Positions 8,170 to 16,726 are shown, counted from the stretch's first letter. The stretch: 64,000 bases of DNA from Desulfoscipio sp. XC116 (GCF_039851975.1 NZ_CP156660.1:3043035-3107034); one strand, 5' to 3'. Made by a program: numbers and translations. Notes: generated from the letters alone by a model not told the origin.

Positions 8170-8955
8170 TTATCCGGCAAGCAATGGAATACAGGCTTTA
8201 ATCGGCTCGCCTTTGTTATTGCATGTATCGGTTATTTTAACGTCGATACCATAGGCTGCTTTTAAGTTTTTCTCTGTAATCACTTCATCCGCACTGCCTA
8301 TGTTAAAAACATTATTCTTTTGCAGCAAGGCAACCTTAGTCGAACAAAGAAAAGCATGATCCGGAAAATGTGACGTCATAATTACGCCCAAACCCTTCCG
8401 GGAAAGACGGTTGATTTGCTCCAGCACCCTGATTTGATTGCCGAAATCCAGATTGGAAGTAGGCTCGTCCATAACCAGAATCTCCGGCTGCTGCGCCAAC
8501 GCCCGGGCAATCAGCACCATCTGTCTCTCGCCGCCACTGATTTCAGTATAAATACGCTCTTTAAGAAAAGAAACATTGAGGATTTCCAAAGCTTCCTCAG
8601 CGATGGCCAAATCGGCCCGAGAAGGCGACCCGGCCATACCCAGGTAAGCGGTCCTGCCCATAATCACCACATCGATAACTTTGAAAGGAAAGGGCGGGGT
8701 ATGGGCTTGGGGAACATACCCCATTGCTTTGGCCAAACGCCCGCGCGACCAGGTCTGTACATTCTCGCCATCCAGTAAAATCTCGCCTTCGCGCAGTTTC
8801 AAAAAACCCAGGATAGTCTTAAACAAGGTAGTCTTTCCCACCCCGTTAGGTCCCAGAAGACACAATATCTCCCCGGATTCCAGCTTGATGGATATATCCT
8901 CAACAACATTTTGTTTGCCATAGCCGCATGAAGCATGTTTGATCTCCAGTTTCAC
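8170..8955 (-). CDS. FecE/BtuD-like ABC transporter ATPase
   Basis: A 261-residue ATP-binding subunit of a chelate-type (iron, cobalamin or metallophore) importer. Walker A is GPNGVGKTT, the signature is SGGERQM, Walker B is ILVMDEPTSNLD, and the H-loop is TSHFPDH. The GTG start at 8955 has GGAGG upstream. It is the last gene of the minus-strand operon that begins at about 14.5 kb and carries the matching permease and binding protein, separated from them by two enzyme genes. It probably energises that permease; substrate is not known. Confidence 0.9.
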   Translation of the reverse strand: MKLEIKHASCGYGKQNVVEDISIKLESGEILCLLGPNGVGKTTLFKTILGFLKLREGEILLDGENVQTWSRGRLAKAMGYVPQAHTPPFPFKVIDVVIMGRTAYLGMAGSPSRADLAIAEEALEILNVSFLKERIYTEISGGERQMVLIARALAQQPEILVMDEPTSNLDFGNQIRVLEQINRLSRKGLGVIMTSHFPDHAFLCSTKVALLQKNNVFNIGSADEVITEKNLKAAYGIDVKITDTCNNKGEPIKACIPLLAG

Positions 8956-9019
8956 AGGCTATACCTCCCTGGTTAACAGCTATCCTATAAAGCCCGGGGC
9001 TTCACGGAAATTTCCGCGG

Positions 9020-10804
9020 TCAGTTGTTCTTCCATTGCCACTTGCTGCTGGGCTTACTGAAAGAGCGATTGATCTCCGGCAGGGAAAAATCCACGCCGTA
9101 AAATTGTTTATAAAACCCGGCCGCTTCCGCCCATACATCAAAATGATACACCTCCGGATGAAGCATATTGGCCATATGCAGCAGGCCCAGAATCCACCGG
9201 GGGCTGCCGAAATCCCAGCCGGGAGCGGGGTGGGTATATATCCGTTTGTTCTTCACCGCCTCAGCATTTATCCCGGCTTTACAGCACTCCGCATAAAAAT
9301 CATCAACGGAAGAGGATAGGAAAGCCGAAATAAATATAACATCCGGATTAAGAACGTTTAATTCCTCAGCAGAAATTCGACTGCCGGGCCTGCCGGAACA
9401 TTCTATTTCCTTATTAACGCTTATCCCCCCGCCTGCTTCAACCAACTGATTCTCGAAACGGCTTCCCATCAGGCTGAAAAGCGGTTTTCCCATAACATAA
9501 TACACACGGGGCCTCTTCCCGACAGCAGGCAGGGACTTATTAATTAGAGAAATCTTTGCTTCCATATAAGCAACCAGTTCCGCGGCCTTATCTTCCATCT
9601 GAGTCAGCTTGCCAAAATATCCGATCAGCTCAAGGTAAGAACCGGTATTTTGAATACTTTTGTGTAATTTTTGCATCCCATTATGGCCAAGCATACCTTC
9701 CCAAACCTGTACCACTTTTTTTATATCTGTAACGCCTATGGTAATTAAGATTGCTTCCACCATTTCCAGTGCTCTGGTAAAAGGGTAGCCGCCCTGAAAA
9801 TCATCTTCCCGGTAATTTATTTCCGCCGGCATTGCTTTTATGGGAATTTTCCAACCGCATTGCGGGCAAATATTACTGCGGGCTGAACCGGACCCGGAAA
9901 ACAGTAATTTCGCACCCATTGGACCGTAAAAGTCTCTTTTAAAGATAACTTCCCCGCAATGGGGGCAGAATGTATTCAGGTATTCCGTCCCGGGCGAATT
10001 AAAGAGATATACATAATTGAGCTGTTTTCTTAAACTTTGATATAGATTTTCGGCAGAGCGAATGGAAGGCTCTAAGGCCGGATCGGCCCCTTCCAGAGGG
10101 ATAAAGCGCATTACCTGTAAAGGTATTTCCGGCGATATGTTTGATAATTTCCCGGCCAGTTCCAATACTTCTTCCATATTATTGTTTTGTAAAATACAAG
10201 AAACTTCCACGTGGATACCATCTTGATAAAGCTTTTCAATATTTCTCAAAACCGGCTGCACCGTACTGCCGCCACAATTTTGGTATATCCGGGGGGACAA
10301 GCCCTTAACGCCTACATTGATAAAATCTAAATAACGGCTGATTTCAGCCAATGAGATTTCGGTAAAATAAGCATTTGTGGAACACCCCACCAATAAACCG
10401 CTCTTCTTAGCCAGGCGAGCTACATTAAGAAAGGTGAAAAATGATGCCAGCGGATCATTCAATAAAAAGGCAATGCCGATGCAGTCGTTTTTAACTGCTT
10501 CATCCACCACCTGCCGGGGGGATAATTCTCGCAAGGCTTTACTGGCAGGGGCCATCTCCTTGGCAATAACCGTGGAAAAACAACCCCGGCAATTAAAATT
10601 GCAGCCCGTAGTACTGATTTGCAGGAATTTTCCTCTCGGATGGAAATGCAAAACAGGCATCGTTTCAATGGAAATGGGACATACAGTCAAATATTTATTG
10701 GGAAATAGCTCAATTATATTTTCCCCGTTGTTTCTGTAAAGCCCACAGGCTCCGGTATTTCCTTCCGCAATGGTGCAGCCTCTTTCGCAGATATTACATT
10801 TCAT
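9020..10804 (-). CDS. Radical SAM protein fused to an ABC substrate-binding domain
   Basis: This 594-residue protein joins two usually separate parts. Residues 1-30 hold a Cys cluster (C3, C6, C10, C20: CNICERGCTIAEGNTGACG) like that preceding the radical-SAM core of PflA/AmrS-type proteins. The [4Fe-4S] motif CNFNCRGC (C68, C72, C75) follows, then a radical-SAM barrel to about 270. Two CxxC pairs (CPHCGE at about 280, CPQCGW at about 310) suggest a rubredoxin-like knuckle. Residues from about 340 resemble a TroA/FecB-like binding protein, including LNPDVIFISAFLSSSVDD and a conserved C-terminus (SPRWILGLLHMANMLHPEVY...FYKQFYG) shared with the operon's lipoprotein. No signal peptide, so it is cytoplasmic. 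Reaction unknown. Confidence 0.8.
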   Translation of the reverse strand: MKCNICERGCTIAEGNTGACGLYRNNGENIIELFPNKYLTVCPISIETMPVLHFHPRGKFLQISTTGCNFNCRGCFSTVIAKEMAPASKALRELSPRQVVDEAVKNDCIGIAFLLNDPLASFFTFLNVARLAKKSGLLVGCSTNAYFTEISLAEISRYLDFINVGVKGLSPRIYQNCGGSTVQPVLRNIEKLYQDGIHVEVSCILQNNNMEEVLELAGKLSNISPEIPLQVMRFIPLEGADPALEPSIRSAENLYQSLRKQLNYVYLFNSPGTEYLNTFCPHCGEVIFKRDFYGPMGAKLLFSGSGSARSNICPQCGWKIPIKAMPAEINYREDDFQGGYPFTRALEMVEAILITIGVTDIKKVVQVWEGMLGHNGMQKLHKSIQNTGSYLELIGYFGKLTQMEDKAAELVAYMEAKISLINKSLPAVGKRPRVYYVMGKPLFSLMGSRFENQLVEAGGGISVNKEIECSGRPGSRISAEELNVLNPDVIFISAFLSSSVDDFYAECCKAGINAEAVKNKRIYTHPAPGWDFGSPRWILGLLHMANMLHPEVYHFDVWAEAAGFYKQFYGVDFSLPEINRSFSKPSSKWQWKNN

Positions 10805-11432
10805 CTTTGCTTCCCCTTATCACTATCCATAATCCCGCCTCATCCCGGTTTACTTCAAAAAACGGTATTTTAGTGTTTTGTAATATTTTCACATAAGCTT
10901 CCGGAGCATTCTCCCCAATGTTTTTATTCATCATGGCGCGCCAGTTTTTATTCTCTTTTTCCATTCTGGCAGCAATCCGTTTTTTTAGCTCCGCCGTACC
11001 AAAACCGCCGCCAATATAAGCAACACCCCCCGGAGCAAGCACCCTGTATATTTCTTCAAAGGCCTTTTGCCGGTCTTCCCAGAAAAATATTGAGCCCCGG
11101 CTGACAATCAGATCAATTGATTGATCAGGCAGCGGGATTTTTTGAACATCGGCAAATAATGTTTGCATTCTTGCCGTCAGCCCGGCGGCAGAAATGTTGC
11201 CGCCGGCAATCTCCAGCATTTCCGTTGATCTATCCGCTAAATAAACATAAAGTTCAGTAACCCGGGCCAGAGCAATGCCTAAATAACCGCCTCCGCAACC
11301 AATATCCAGACACTTCCCGACGCTAATGCCTGTCTTTTGTTTGATCTGTTCCGCAATAACAGGATAAACCGGAGCAAACACTTCCCGGGCAATATTATCA
11401 AATTCGGAAACATTCATTTTTATCTCACTCAT
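10794..11432 (-). CDS. Class I SAM-dependent methyltransferase
   Basis: A 212-residue methyltransferase with the SAM-binding glycine loop LDIGCGGGYLGIALA, an acidic residue after strand 2 (LADRSTEM), motif IV-like IDLIVSRGSIFFWED and the post-motif IYRVLAPGGVAYIGG. It is a Methyltransf_11/25-type enzyme acting on an unknown, probably small, substrate. It overlaps the radical-SAM fusion gene by 11 bp and follows the binding-protein gene, so it is translated as part of the operon. In this setting it may modify the transported chelate or a related cofactor (inference). Confidence 0.85.
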   Translation of the reverse strand: MSEIKMNVSEFDNIAREVFAPVYPVIAEQIKQKTGISVGKCLDIGCGGGYLGIALARVTELYVYLADRSTEMLEIAGGNISAAGLTARMQTLFADVQKIPLPDQSIDLIVSRGSIFFWEDRQKAFEEIYRVLAPGGVAYIGGGFGTAELKKRIAARMEKENKNWRAMMNKNIGENAPEAYVKILQNTKIPFFEVNRDEAGLWIVIRGSKDEM

Positions 11433-11480
11433 GCTTCCTAACCTCTCCCCACCATGTATTTATCAATTTTGATTGCTTCC

Positions 11481-11499
11481 AGCCGCCTTCAAGGCGGCT
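11481..11499 (-). promoter_or_regulatory. Perfect palindrome at the 3' end of the binding-protein gene
   Basis: AGCCGCCTTGAAGGCGGCT is a near loopless palindrome that begins at the binding-protein stop codon and has no U run. Such stems after binding-protein genes commonly protect the upstream message and lower downstream expression; that role here is inferred. Confidence 0.5.
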
Positions 11500-12607
11500 A
11501 GTTGGCCGCGGGCTCCTGACTCAGCAGTGCTTTTGCCTGTTCATCGCTTAGATCGTAATGATAAAATTTCTGGTAAAAGTTCTTTACCTCCGTCACCATG
11601 TCGTAATTAAACACCTCGGGATAGAGCAGATTACCAAGCCATTTAAATCCGATAATCCGGTTAACCGAGGGCGGCCTGTCAAACCAGTTATAAGGCGCGT
11701 TGGGAATTCGATAGACACGATGCTGCTGAACAGCCTTAATTGGCTGCCAGGCCGGATCGCTCATAATCCCCTGATAGAATCCTCCCTGATTCTCCTGCCA
11801 GGCCAGGATTACCTCGGGATTCCATGACAGTACTTGTTCCATGGAAACCGGCGTCTGGCCCGCGTTCATACCTCCCGCTCCTTGTTGAGTAACCTCGGCC
11901 ACGTTAATTCCGCCGACCACCTGCAGCGTTTCAATATGTCTTGAACCATCGGGTTCTGTCTCCAAGCCTTTCGGGCCTTCCGCGTAATATACCCTGACAC
12001 GCTGATCACTAGGAATTTGGGCGGCTTTAGCAGTAACATCGTCGATTGTATTGCGGCAGTAATCGGCCAATTCTTGGGCGCGAGTTTTTTCGCCAAGCAG
12101 GTCTCCCATAAATTCAAGGGCCTTGTCCATACCCGTCACGGGAGCGTCTATCAAAACCACCGGTATCCCCAATTGTTTCTGAATTTTATCGGCATTGGAA
12201 ATCTCGGTGTTATTGATAGCGCCCAGATTGATAAGCACATCAGGCTTTACTTTCAATAGCTCCTCCGTATTGCCGGTGTTTTTGGCGTACCAGCCTCCCA
12301 GATTAGGCAATGACTGGTACTCGGGTGAAATAAACTTTTTCTCGTCGGGCCGCAATTCATAATTCCACCCTACCATCTTGTCCGGACACAACGTATAAAG
12401 TGCAATAGCGCCTATCGGATTGGTTGAAAAGGCTGTCTTAATTGTGACCGGAACAGTTACGGACCGCCCCGCCATATCTGTGATCGTACGTGTTGCCGCA
12501 TCCTGATCGGCCGGTGTGGAAGCAGTTTGGCCGCACCCGGCAAGACTTAACACAAGCAAGGCTATGATAGTCAGACCAAGCAAACAGCTGATTTTTTTCT
12601 CATGCAT
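11498..12607 (-). CDS. Lipoprotein substrate-binding protein of the chelate ABC importer
   Basis: A 369-residue cluster A-II/FecB-like binding protein. The signal peptide ends in the lipobox LSLAGC, so it is anchored outside the membrane. The mature start TITDMAGRSVTVP is the usual entry for iron/cobalamin/metal-chelate binding proteins, followed by VKPDVLINLGAI and, in the second lobe, VLSWNPEVILAW and the C-terminal VNRIIGFKWLGNLLYPEVF...FYQKFYHYDLS. This last segment matches the C-terminus of the radical-SAM fusion, which implies common descent. It feeds the FecCD-like permease upstream of it in the operon. Ligand unknown. Confidence 0.88.
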   Translation of the reverse strand: MHEKKISCLLGLTIIALLVLSLAGCGQTASTPADQDAATRTITDMAGRSVTVPVTIKTAFSTNPIGAIALYTLCPDKMVGWNYELRPDEKKFISPEYQSLPNLGGWYAKNTGNTEELLKVKPDVLINLGAINNTEISNADKIQKQLGIPVVLIDAPVTGMDKALEFMGDLLGEKTRAQELADYCRNTIDDVTAKAAQIPSDQRVRVYYAEGPKGLETEPDGSRHIETLQVVGGINVAEVTQQGAGGMNAGQTPVSMEQVLSWNPEVILAWQENQGGFYQGIMSDPAWQPIKAVQQHRVYRIPNAPYNWFDRPPSVNRIIGFKWLGNLLYPEVFNYDMVTEVKNFYQKFYHYDLSDEQAKALLSQEPAAN

Positions 12608-12690
12608 CAGTTATCTTCCCCCTATCTTAATAATTTACGGTAAATCCCCAACCAACTTTTTACCAGGTACCTTATGTAATCCTTCCGGCC

Positions 12691-13767
12691 TCACTCCCAT
12701 CCCTTTCTGCCGGACACCAAAAGGTAGAAAAAGAACGGCGCCCCGATAAGTGCGGTAAGAATTCCCAGGGGAATCTCGACAGAAGTTATGCAGCGGGCCA
12801 AATCATCAACAAGCAGCAAATAAGCCCCCCCGAGAATAATTGATGTCGGCAGCAATATTTTGTAATCTGGACCGACAATCATGCGCGCCCAATGCGGCAC
12901 GATCAGTCCCACCCAGCCGACGAGGCCGCTGATTGATACGGCGGCCGCGGTCATAAGCGTAGAACATATAATAACAATAAACCTTAATTTTCCGGTCTCC
13001 AACCCCATAGCCATCGCTTCTTCTTCACCCAGGGATAAAACATTCAGACGCCAGCGCAGAATATACAGGGGTATTCCCCCCAGTAAAATGGGAATAATCC
13101 CTGTCAATACATCCCGAGGTGTTATGGCGGCCAAGCTGCCCATCAGCCAAAAGGTAATGGCGGGAAGTTTGTCATAGGGATCGGCTACAAACTTGATTAA
13201 CGACGTGGCCGAGCTAAATATCGTGCCCACCAATACCCCGGTTAAAACCAGCACGAGCGTGGGATCCAACCGGACTTTTCTGCTGATAAAATAAGTAAGC
13301 ATCACGGCCATAAGACTAAAGATAAACGCCGACAATTGAATACCGAAAACATTTAATGAAAAATAAATACCCATGGCAGCTCCAAATCCCGCACCGGCAG
13401 AGGCCCCAAGAATATCCGGAGATACCAGCGGGTTTTTGAACATACCCTGGTAAGCCGCCCCGGAAGTAGCCAAAGCGGCCCCAACCAGCAAAGCCGCAAA
13501 AATCCTTGGCAGCCTCACATTAAACACCACGATATCCATAGCAGCCGGCCAGGTATGAGTAATAGGAAATACTTTGGCGGCCAAAATCAAAAATAAATTA
13601 TCCGGCGACACCGGATACCTGCCCAGAGGAAACGAAAGAATGATAATCAAAAGGGCTATACCCACAAGAATTAGCTCTTTATGCCAGTACTTAAGTGTTT
13701 TCGCTTTAAGCTTTTTGTCCATCCCCATTTCTTTATCGGCTTTTCCAGGCATCATTTCATCAGACAT
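12691..13767 (-). CDS. FecCD-family ABC permease
   Basis: A 358-residue permease with about nine to ten hydrophobic segments. Family motifs are visible: RLPRIFAALLVGAALATSGAAYQGMFKNPLVSPDILG-type sequence in the second quarter, and ISGLVGWVGLIVPHWARMIVGPDYKILLP near the C-terminus. The homodimer would form the channel for the lipoprotein and the GTG-started ATPase. It overlaps the DUF364 gene by 16 bp, so the two are coupled. A charged cytoplasmic N-terminus of about 30 residues is slightly longer than usual, and internal Met codons are alternative starts. Confidence 0.9.
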   Translation of the reverse strand: MSDEMMPGKADKEMGMDKKLKAKTLKYWHKELILVGIALLIIILSFPLGRYPVSPDNLFLILAAKVFPITHTWPAAMDIVVFNVRLPRIFAALLVGAALATSGAAYQGMFKNPLVSPDILGASAGAGFGAAMGIYFSLNVFGIQLSAFIFSLMAVMLTYFISRKVRLDPTLVLVLTGVLVGTIFSSATSLIKFVADPYDKLPAITFWLMGSLAAITPRDVLTGIIPILLGGIPLYILRWRLNVLSLGEEEAMAMGLETGKLRFIVIICSTLMTAAAVSISGLVGWVGLIVPHWARMIVGPDYKILLPTSIILGGAYLLLVDDLARCITSVEIPLGILTALIGAPFFFYLLVSGRKGWE

Positions 13768-14516
13768 TTTTCAACCTCTGAACTTGATATTTTAACCATG
13801 TTGCAGCCGTATTTAAATATACTCATACCATCGCCACCCGTCCGAACGAAGCTCCAAACCTTGTCATCTGTTATCACCGAGCCGGCCAGAGTGGAAATGC
13901 CATGGGCGAACAGCCGCGGGGTTAAAGGCGTACTTGGACCCACCAGGATCACCTTGCTTTTTCTCGTCAACTGCAGCAAGCGCGGCAGGGTCTTGTTGAT
14001 CAGCGTGGTGCCTGTAATAAAGACATAATCTTGCTGCGGCAAAAGGTATTCACAGGCCGGATCGGGGAAATCACCGGGTCCGGGCCGCCGCTCAAGTACG
14101 GAAAGTTCACAAATCTTATCCAACTGATCCAAGTCGGGGAAATGTCCAATCACTGCCACTTTCTTGCCGGAAAGCAGATTGCTGTAATAAATGAAAGCAT
14201 TTGTTTGTCGATGCTCGCTTACGAAACGCCCCGTCATCCGCTGGACCTGTTCTTCGGTGTTAATAGCGGAATTGATTGCCGCCAGGGCAACCGCCGCCTC
14301 AAAATTGTCCCACGATTTGATATAGCCCGCCAGTTCCCGCACGCCCATGCCCACAATACCACCGGCCATGCTTACCGAACCGGAGCCTTCTTTGGGTGTC
14401 ATAGCAACACCGGTAGTTCTTGATTTAACCAGAGTCCAATTCAGCCCGACACAACAGTCATTTACCACTAAGTCACGGGGCACGGACTCAATTAACTCGT
14501 CGTAGATTTTCCACAT
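13752..14516 (-). CDS. DUF4213/DUF364 protein (putative heavy-metal chelation domain)
   Basis: A 254-residue protein. The N-terminal half (to about 110) corresponds to the enolase-N-like DUF4213, and the C-terminal half to DUF364, with VAVIGHFPDLDQL, YVFITGTTLINKTLPRLLQL, VILVGPSTPLTPRLF and a final GGDGMSIF region. DUF364 has been proposed to chelate or insert metals, without proof. The ATG at 14516 follows an ideal AGGAGG; an upstream ATG at 14582 lacks one. It is the first gene of the chelate-uptake operon. The long leader before it (about 255 nt) could carry regulation. Confidence 0.82.
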   Translation of the reverse strand: MWKIYDELIESVPRDLVVNDCCVGLNWTLVKSRTTGVAMTPKEGSGSVSMAGGIVGMGVRELAGYIKSWDNFEAAVALAAINSAINTEEQVQRMTGRFVSEHRQTNAFIYYSNLLSGKKVAVIGHFPDLDQLDKICELSVLERRPGPGDFPDPACEYLLPQQDYVFITGTTLINKTLPRLLQLTRKSKVILVGPSTPLTPRLFAHGISTLAGSVITDDKVWSFVRTGGDGMSIFKYGCNMVKISSSEVEKCLMK

Positions 14517-14773
14517 TAATATCTGCCTCCTCGTCCGTTTATTGATCATGCCGTTCATACCGCAAACGCCGCGAACAGGCATATTATTCAGGTAATTAAC
14601 GGATTAGGCCACTATGCCGCCGACGCAGCACCATCAGAGAATGAAAAATAGATAATGTATGCAGGAGTCCGTCGGTTGCATGAATAAATATAACATTACA
14701 TAACGTGATGTTTATGCCGACATTTCGAGCACAATACAATACATAAGCAAACAAAACAGCAGATAACGTATTA
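14517..14773 (-). promoter_or_regulatory. Long 5' leader of the chelate-uptake operon
   Basis: Roughly 255 nt separate the predicted transcription start from the DUF364 start codon. I found no conserved cobalamin, FMN, TPP or yybP-like core. A GC-rich stretch in the middle could fold (GCGTCGGCGGC region, about 14610-14630). It may be an unrecognised cis-regulatory RNA or simply a long leader. Confidence 0.3.
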
Positions 14774-14780
14774 TAGGGCA

Positions 14781-14809
14781 ATAATAAATTATAGTAAAAC
14801 AGTTGTCAA
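14781..14809 (-). promoter_or_regulatory. Sigma-A type promoter for the chelate-uptake operon
   Basis: On the minus strand TTGACA (14809-14804) is followed after exactly 17 nt by TATTAT (14786-14781). This is a near-consensus housekeeping promoter facing the DUF364 gene. Confidence 0.65.
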
Positions 14810-14837
14810 TAGAGTTAAGCCGGAGCCGGGCAAAAAG

Positions 14838-14874
14838 AGCAGCACCGGGTGTGTCGATGGTGCTGCTTTTTTTT
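14838..14874. terminator. Bidirectional intrinsic terminator
   Basis: AGCAGCACC and GGTGCTGCT form a 9-bp stem. On the plus strand it is followed by eight Ts, on the minus strand by CTTTTT. No intact gene ends here on either strand; on the minus strand it would follow the decayed gene at 14959-15166. Confidence 0.65.
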
Positions 14875-14958
14875 ATGTAAAGTTACTCAATGGCCTTTCC
14901 GACCTGATGATATATTTCCCATTTCACCACGGACTGGAGAATGCACCACCGTCCGGGC

Positions 14959-15166
14959 TCATACATTATACGCACCAAACTGCAGCATTACATCAGCCGA
15001 TTTGTTTATGGTGACACCGGGGACTGCCGCCAGCATAATAGTATCGTCTTGCCTCACTAAAGAGGGGCTTTAATTGTTTTGATTGAGTCCGCTACGTTTA
15101 CCTCTCCGTAATCTACCTACAGTCTTATCTCCAGCAGGTCATTGCTAATGCCGGCTCCAACAATAT
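14959..15166 (-). pseudogene. Decayed minus-strand coding remnant
   Basis: Read on the minus strand, the sequence gives protein-like stretches broken by stops and a frame change: IVGAGISNDLLEIRL, stop, VDYGEVNVADSIKTIKAPL, stop, then in another frame RQDDTIMLAAVPGVTINK and QFGAYNV before a TGA. A terminator follows in the right orientation. I do not recognise the parent family. It may be chance. Confidence 0.3.
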
Positions 15167-15209
15167 AATATATATAACATCATAGCCTTTTAGGGGGCGT
15201 CTTTCCCCT

Positions 15210-15238
15210 TTGATTGAAACTGTAAGCTTCGGTATGAT
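15210..15238 (+). promoter_or_regulatory. Promoter for the small hypothetical gene
   Basis: TTGATT (15210-15215), 17-nt spacer, TATGAT (15233-15238), 26 bp before the start codon of the 106-residue protein with AGGGGGTGA between. Confidence 0.55.
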
Positions 15239-15264
15239 ATAACAAACACAAGGGGGTGAAAAGA

Positions 15265-15585
15265 ATGGCAGAAATATCGAAAGAAACCGAACGAGGATTA
15301 GACAATGTCCATGGTTTCATCAATTATGCCATTGCATCCGGAGTTCCAGAAGTGATAATGTGGGAGTGGATATTCCACACCAAGCCAAAAGACCCAGTCA
15401 TAGTGGAAGAAATTTTAGCCACGGTGGATAACCTTGTTATAGGTGGCCAGCTTACCGTGCAACAAATATTCGGTATCGCAACTAAATCTGTATCCAACGC
15501 TACCGAAAATGAAGCAGGAGACATGCTTGATCCTGTTCGGGAATATTTGAAAGAAGTTATCAGACTTTGGGAACAAGGATACTAA
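15265..15585 (+). CDS. Small acidic hypothetical protein
   Basis: A 106-residue, mostly helical, acidic protein (MAEISKETERGLDNVHGF...REYLKEVIRLWEQGY) that I do not recognise. It has its own promoter, a strong AGGGGGTGA at the ATG at 15265, and an intrinsic terminator behind it, so it is very probably a real single-gene unit. There is no signal peptide, membrane segment or Cys motif. Conserved-looking aromatic positions (MWEWIFHT) may form a binding surface. It sits between the chelate-uptake and molybdate loci, with no evident operon partner. Confidence 0.7.
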   Translation: MAEISKETERGLDNVHGFINYAIASGVPEVIMWEWIFHTKPKDPVIVEEILATVDNLVIGGQLTVQQIFGIATKSVSNATENEAGDMLDPVREYLKEVIRLWEQGY

Positions 15586-15624
15586 GTTAGTAGCCGCATA
15601 GCTATCCAAATATCAGTGGGATAA

Positions 15625-15653
15625 AGGAGTCGCATTTGCGACTCCTCTTTTTA
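15625..15653 (+). terminator. Intrinsic terminator
   Basis: AGGAGTCGCA and TGCGACTCCT form a strong stem followed by CTTTTTATT, 40 bp after the stop of the small hypothetical gene. Confidence 0.85.
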
Positions 15654-15718
15654 TTGGAAAAACCATTCTTAAAATTTACGTCGACACTGCCGCCGGTTAT
15701 TTTCCGAAACTCCGGTAA

Positions 15719-16342
15719 TCATCCCATAACTTCTTTGCAATTGAGATATTTTAACAAGCGAAGATAATCGTCATACACATTCATGTCCAGCAATATTGCT
15801 TCGTCATCCACTTCGGCTTCTACCGCCCCCGATTCAAAGTTCTTTAATACTCCACGCAGTCCTTCGTTGCTTGAGGTATTGCAAATATCCATTTTTAGCT
15901 CGGCCGAGATGAGGGGCGGATGTCCGCGTCTACCATTAAACACAGGATATACAATATCCGGTTTATCCGGTGCGTGAAAGCGTTCAAGTATAGTACATAT
16001 TGTTTTAACACTCACGAGCGGATTGTCCGCAGGCATAACGAAGAATGCTTTTACCCACGGTTCTAAAGTACCGATACCTTCCCGTACCGACGTGAACATT
16101 TCCTCGTAAAAACGCTCGTTAAAAATAAACCTGACAACATAGCGCTTTAATGTTTCTATCACATCAAGCGCGTTATAGCCCAGTACAATTCTTATATCGT
16201 TGATGCCCGCATAATAAAAGCAGCGAACGGAATGCTCAACAGCAGTGATATTTCCCAATTTCATCAAAGGTTTAAATTCTTTCATCCGGAATGAAGACCC
16301 GGCCGCAAGGATTATAACTGCTACATTATCTGTTATATCCAC
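15719..16342 (-). CDS. MobA/MocA-like nucleotidyltransferase
   Basis: A 207-residue NTP-transferase with the signature VAVIILAAGSSFRMKEFKPLMKLG at the N-terminus, the metal-binding VMPADNPLV and the later HPPLIS motif, as in MocA/CoxI-associated cytidylyltransferases and MobA guanylyltransferases. These add CMP or GMP to molybdenum cofactor. The GTG start at 16342 follows GGAGG; a longer frame begins at 16390 without one. The gene is divergent from modABC, which supports a molybdenum cofactor role. Which nucleotide it uses cannot be told. Confidence 0.8.
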   Translation of the reverse strand: MDITDNVAVIILAAGSSFRMKEFKPLMKLGNITAVEHSVRCFYYAGINDIRIVLGYNALDVIETLKRYVVRFIFNERFYEEMFTSVREGIGTLEPWVKAFFVMPADNPLVSVKTICTILERFHAPDKPDIVYPVFNGRRGHPPLISAELKMDICNTSSNEGLRGVLKNFESGAVEAEVDDEAILLDMNVYDDYLRLLKYLNCKEVMG

Positions 16343-16726
16343 CGAAATATTTCCTCCAAACAATTTTTGTTTCCTTATGCAGCTTGACATTTATTTTAAC
16401 ATACATTATTATTTGTGCATAGTTATGCTATATTATGTTATGTCGTGTTATGCTATGTTTAACCTCTCTTTGTTAACAGATTTAAGGTATACCTTTCAGA
16501 TGCTTATTGACACCGCCCCGGCAATAAAGACAGTATTTATCAATAAGAGTATTGGCATTTGCTGAAATAATATAAATTTAATTTAATAACGTTCTATAAA
16601 ATTTGACAACTGATTATTAACCGATTCGCATTGTATAAAAGGAGGTGGATAAAAAGATAAGCGACGCCTCGTTTTTTCGTACAGGCATGGACATTGTAAT
16701 GAAAGATTAACGGAAGGAGTCTGATT
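16343..16726. other. Divergent regulatory region between mocA-like gene and modABC
   Basis: This 384-bp AT-rich spacer holds the direct repeat described at 16423-16456, a lone TTGACA at about 16603 with TATAAA 25 nt on (too far for a normal promoter), and an AGGAGGTGG at about 16640 not followed by a start codon. No molybdenum-cofactor riboswitch could be recognised by eye. Confidence 0.4.
16423..16456. promoter_or_regulatory. TTATGCTAT direct repeats, candidate operator
   Basis: TTATGCTAT occurs at 16423-16431 and again at 16448-16456, exactly 25 bp apart, with further TTATG units between. It lies between the mocA-like gene and modABC and could bind a ModE- or metal-type regulator. This is pattern only; no regulator gene is adjacent. 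Confidence 0.3.

Noticed and set aside
16600-16726. Molybdenum-cofactor riboswitch upstream of modA
   Set aside because: No conserved core could be recognised, the TTGACA to TATAAA distance is too long, and short stems seen were weak.
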